Assembly (NCBI GenBank): GCA_023665245.1
Contig: JAMPEH010000045.1
Span: forward strand, 1-14,303
Direction of reading: 5' to 3'
Length of the DNA stretch: 14,303 nucleotides
From: Muribaculaceae bacterium
GTDB taxonomy: Bacteria > Pseudomonadota > Alphaproteobacteria > Rs-D84
Positions within the stretch are counted from its first letter, which is position 1; the number at the start of each line of letters is the position of its first letter. The notes below the pieces were generated by a model that was not told where the DNA came from, ran no database searches, and saw only the letters and a list, made by a program, of their open reading frames with translations. Below are positions 13,614 through 14,303 of the stretch, in pieces. Position numbers and translations under genes: made by a program.

Positions 13614-14303
13614 TATTCAAATTTTTAATATAATCCACAAGTTCAGTCGTAATAATTTGTTGTCCCTTACCATTCAAATGCAGTCTGTCGCTGAAAATTG
13701 AGTAATCAGATGAATATTTGGGATTGTAATCAACAAACTCCACCAAATTATTTTCATCAGCAAACGTGGTGAACCATTCCATCATTGAAGCATATTTGTC
13801 CGGCTCATACTCATTCAAAAGATCAACAGTAGGTGTGTTAACCAAAATCACTTGTATGCCTCTGTCTGTGATCATCTTTATGGTCTCAGTGAATTGATTC
13901 ATCAAGTTCTGATTCATTTGGATATTACGTTCATCGCTATTAGCCAATTTCTTCTTGTATGACTCAATGTCAATTACATTGGTCTTCAAGTTGTCCCAGT
14001 TTGACAACCAACCCCTTGCTGCAGAGTTTTTCAAACCATCATCGTTGAAGCGGGAAGTTTTAATCAATTTGTGAAGCCAGTAGTCCTCTTTGTCGGTTTG
14101 AGAGGAGATATAAGAGTCAACATACTTATCATCCATAAAAGGATAGAAAAGTTTATAAGAGTTTTGGCTTAGTCCATCGCCGGTAAAGGTGGCTAAATCA
14201 ACTCCGTAAAGAACGTATTTCAAAGAATCGGCATGTCCGCTGTTGAGGAAGTGTTCTACCATGACTTTTTTGTCAGAGACATTGACACCTTCCCGACAAT
14301 ATT
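13588..14303 (-). CDS. SGNH-hydrolase-like protein, 5' end beyond the window
   Basis: This frame stays open to the right edge: 13 more residues ending VNVSDKKV precede the first internal Met at 14262, so that Met is probably not the start and the gene is cut. About 237 residues are visible. The C-terminus has IQVILVNTPTV (136-146 counted from that Met), a core beta-strand, and FSDRLHLNGKGQQIIT (190-205), the block V Asp-x-x-His of SGNH esterases (D192, H195). KYVLYGVDLATF (15-26) resembles the third strand of such enzymes. The catalytic Ser block should lie outside the window. In polysaccharide operons such proteins may add or remove acyl groups, here presumably at the membrane or in the periplasm (inference). 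The stop overlaps the next gene by 26 bases. Confidence 0.75.
   Translation of the reverse strand, partial: YCREGVNVSDKKVMVEHFLNSGHADSLKYVLYGVDLATFTGDGLSQNSYKLFYPFMDDKYVDSYISSQTDKEDYWLHKLIKTSRFNDDGLKNSAARGWLSNWDNLKTNVIDIESYKKKLANSDERNIQMNQNLMNQFTETIKMITDRGIQVILVNTPTVDLLNEYEPDKYASMMEWFTTFADENNLVEFVDYNPKYSSDYSIFSDRLHLNGKGQQIITTELVDYIKNLNNENPDRGF

Overview
The window looks like a Bacteroidales chromosome, possibly Muribaculaceae- or Prevotella-like; the genus cannot be fixed from the sequence. The evidence is a promoter of the Bacteroidetes type (TTTG, 19 bp, TAnnTTTG), genes without clear Shine-Dalgarno sites, and two exported proteins with type IX secretion (T9SS)-like C-terminal tails. Every gene I accept lies on the minus strand, so transcription runs from right to left.

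The left block (about 1-4800) is GC-richer and holds two separately transcribed exported enzymes. One is an endonuclease I family nuclease (92-1654), with its own promoter and, downstream, two palindromes and a 7-bp G-rich tandem array. The other is a large multidomain GH13 alpha-amylase (1884-4787) with two Asn-Pro-Asp-Pro linkers, a starch-binding-like module and a second sugar-binding-like region. Terminators lie between them. The boundary (4815-5571) holds the remnant of an ArnT/PMT-type membrane glycosyltransferase, truncated at its 5' end and frameshifted, a 17-bp inverted repeat, and a short stretch with no firm gene.

The right block (5572-14303) is more AT-rich. It is a tightly packed, mostly overlapping operon for a surface polysaccharide that continues past the right edge. 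In transcription order it encodes an SGNH-hydrolase-like protein (cut by the edge), a Wzy/O-antigen-ligase-type membrane protein, a GT4 glycosyltransferase, a TupA-like ATP-grasp protein, an opine-dehydrogenase-family oxidoreductase, a second TupA-like protein fused to half of a third, a sugar-transfer-associated ATP-grasp gene broken by a frameshift, and a second GT4 glycosyltransferase. The likely joint product is a glycan polymer carrying amino-acid or opine-type substituents joined by ATP-grasp ligases; this is inference from gene families.

The most notable signal is three G/C homopolymers of 8-9 bases within about 2 kb of this operon. Each sits where a change of one base alters a reading frame: inside the broken ATP-grasp gene, at the junction of the TupA fusion, and at the last codons of the dehydrogenase just before the next start codon. 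I read this as a candidate slipped-strand (phase-variable) glycan-modification module. Assembly error in the homopolymers is the main alternative.
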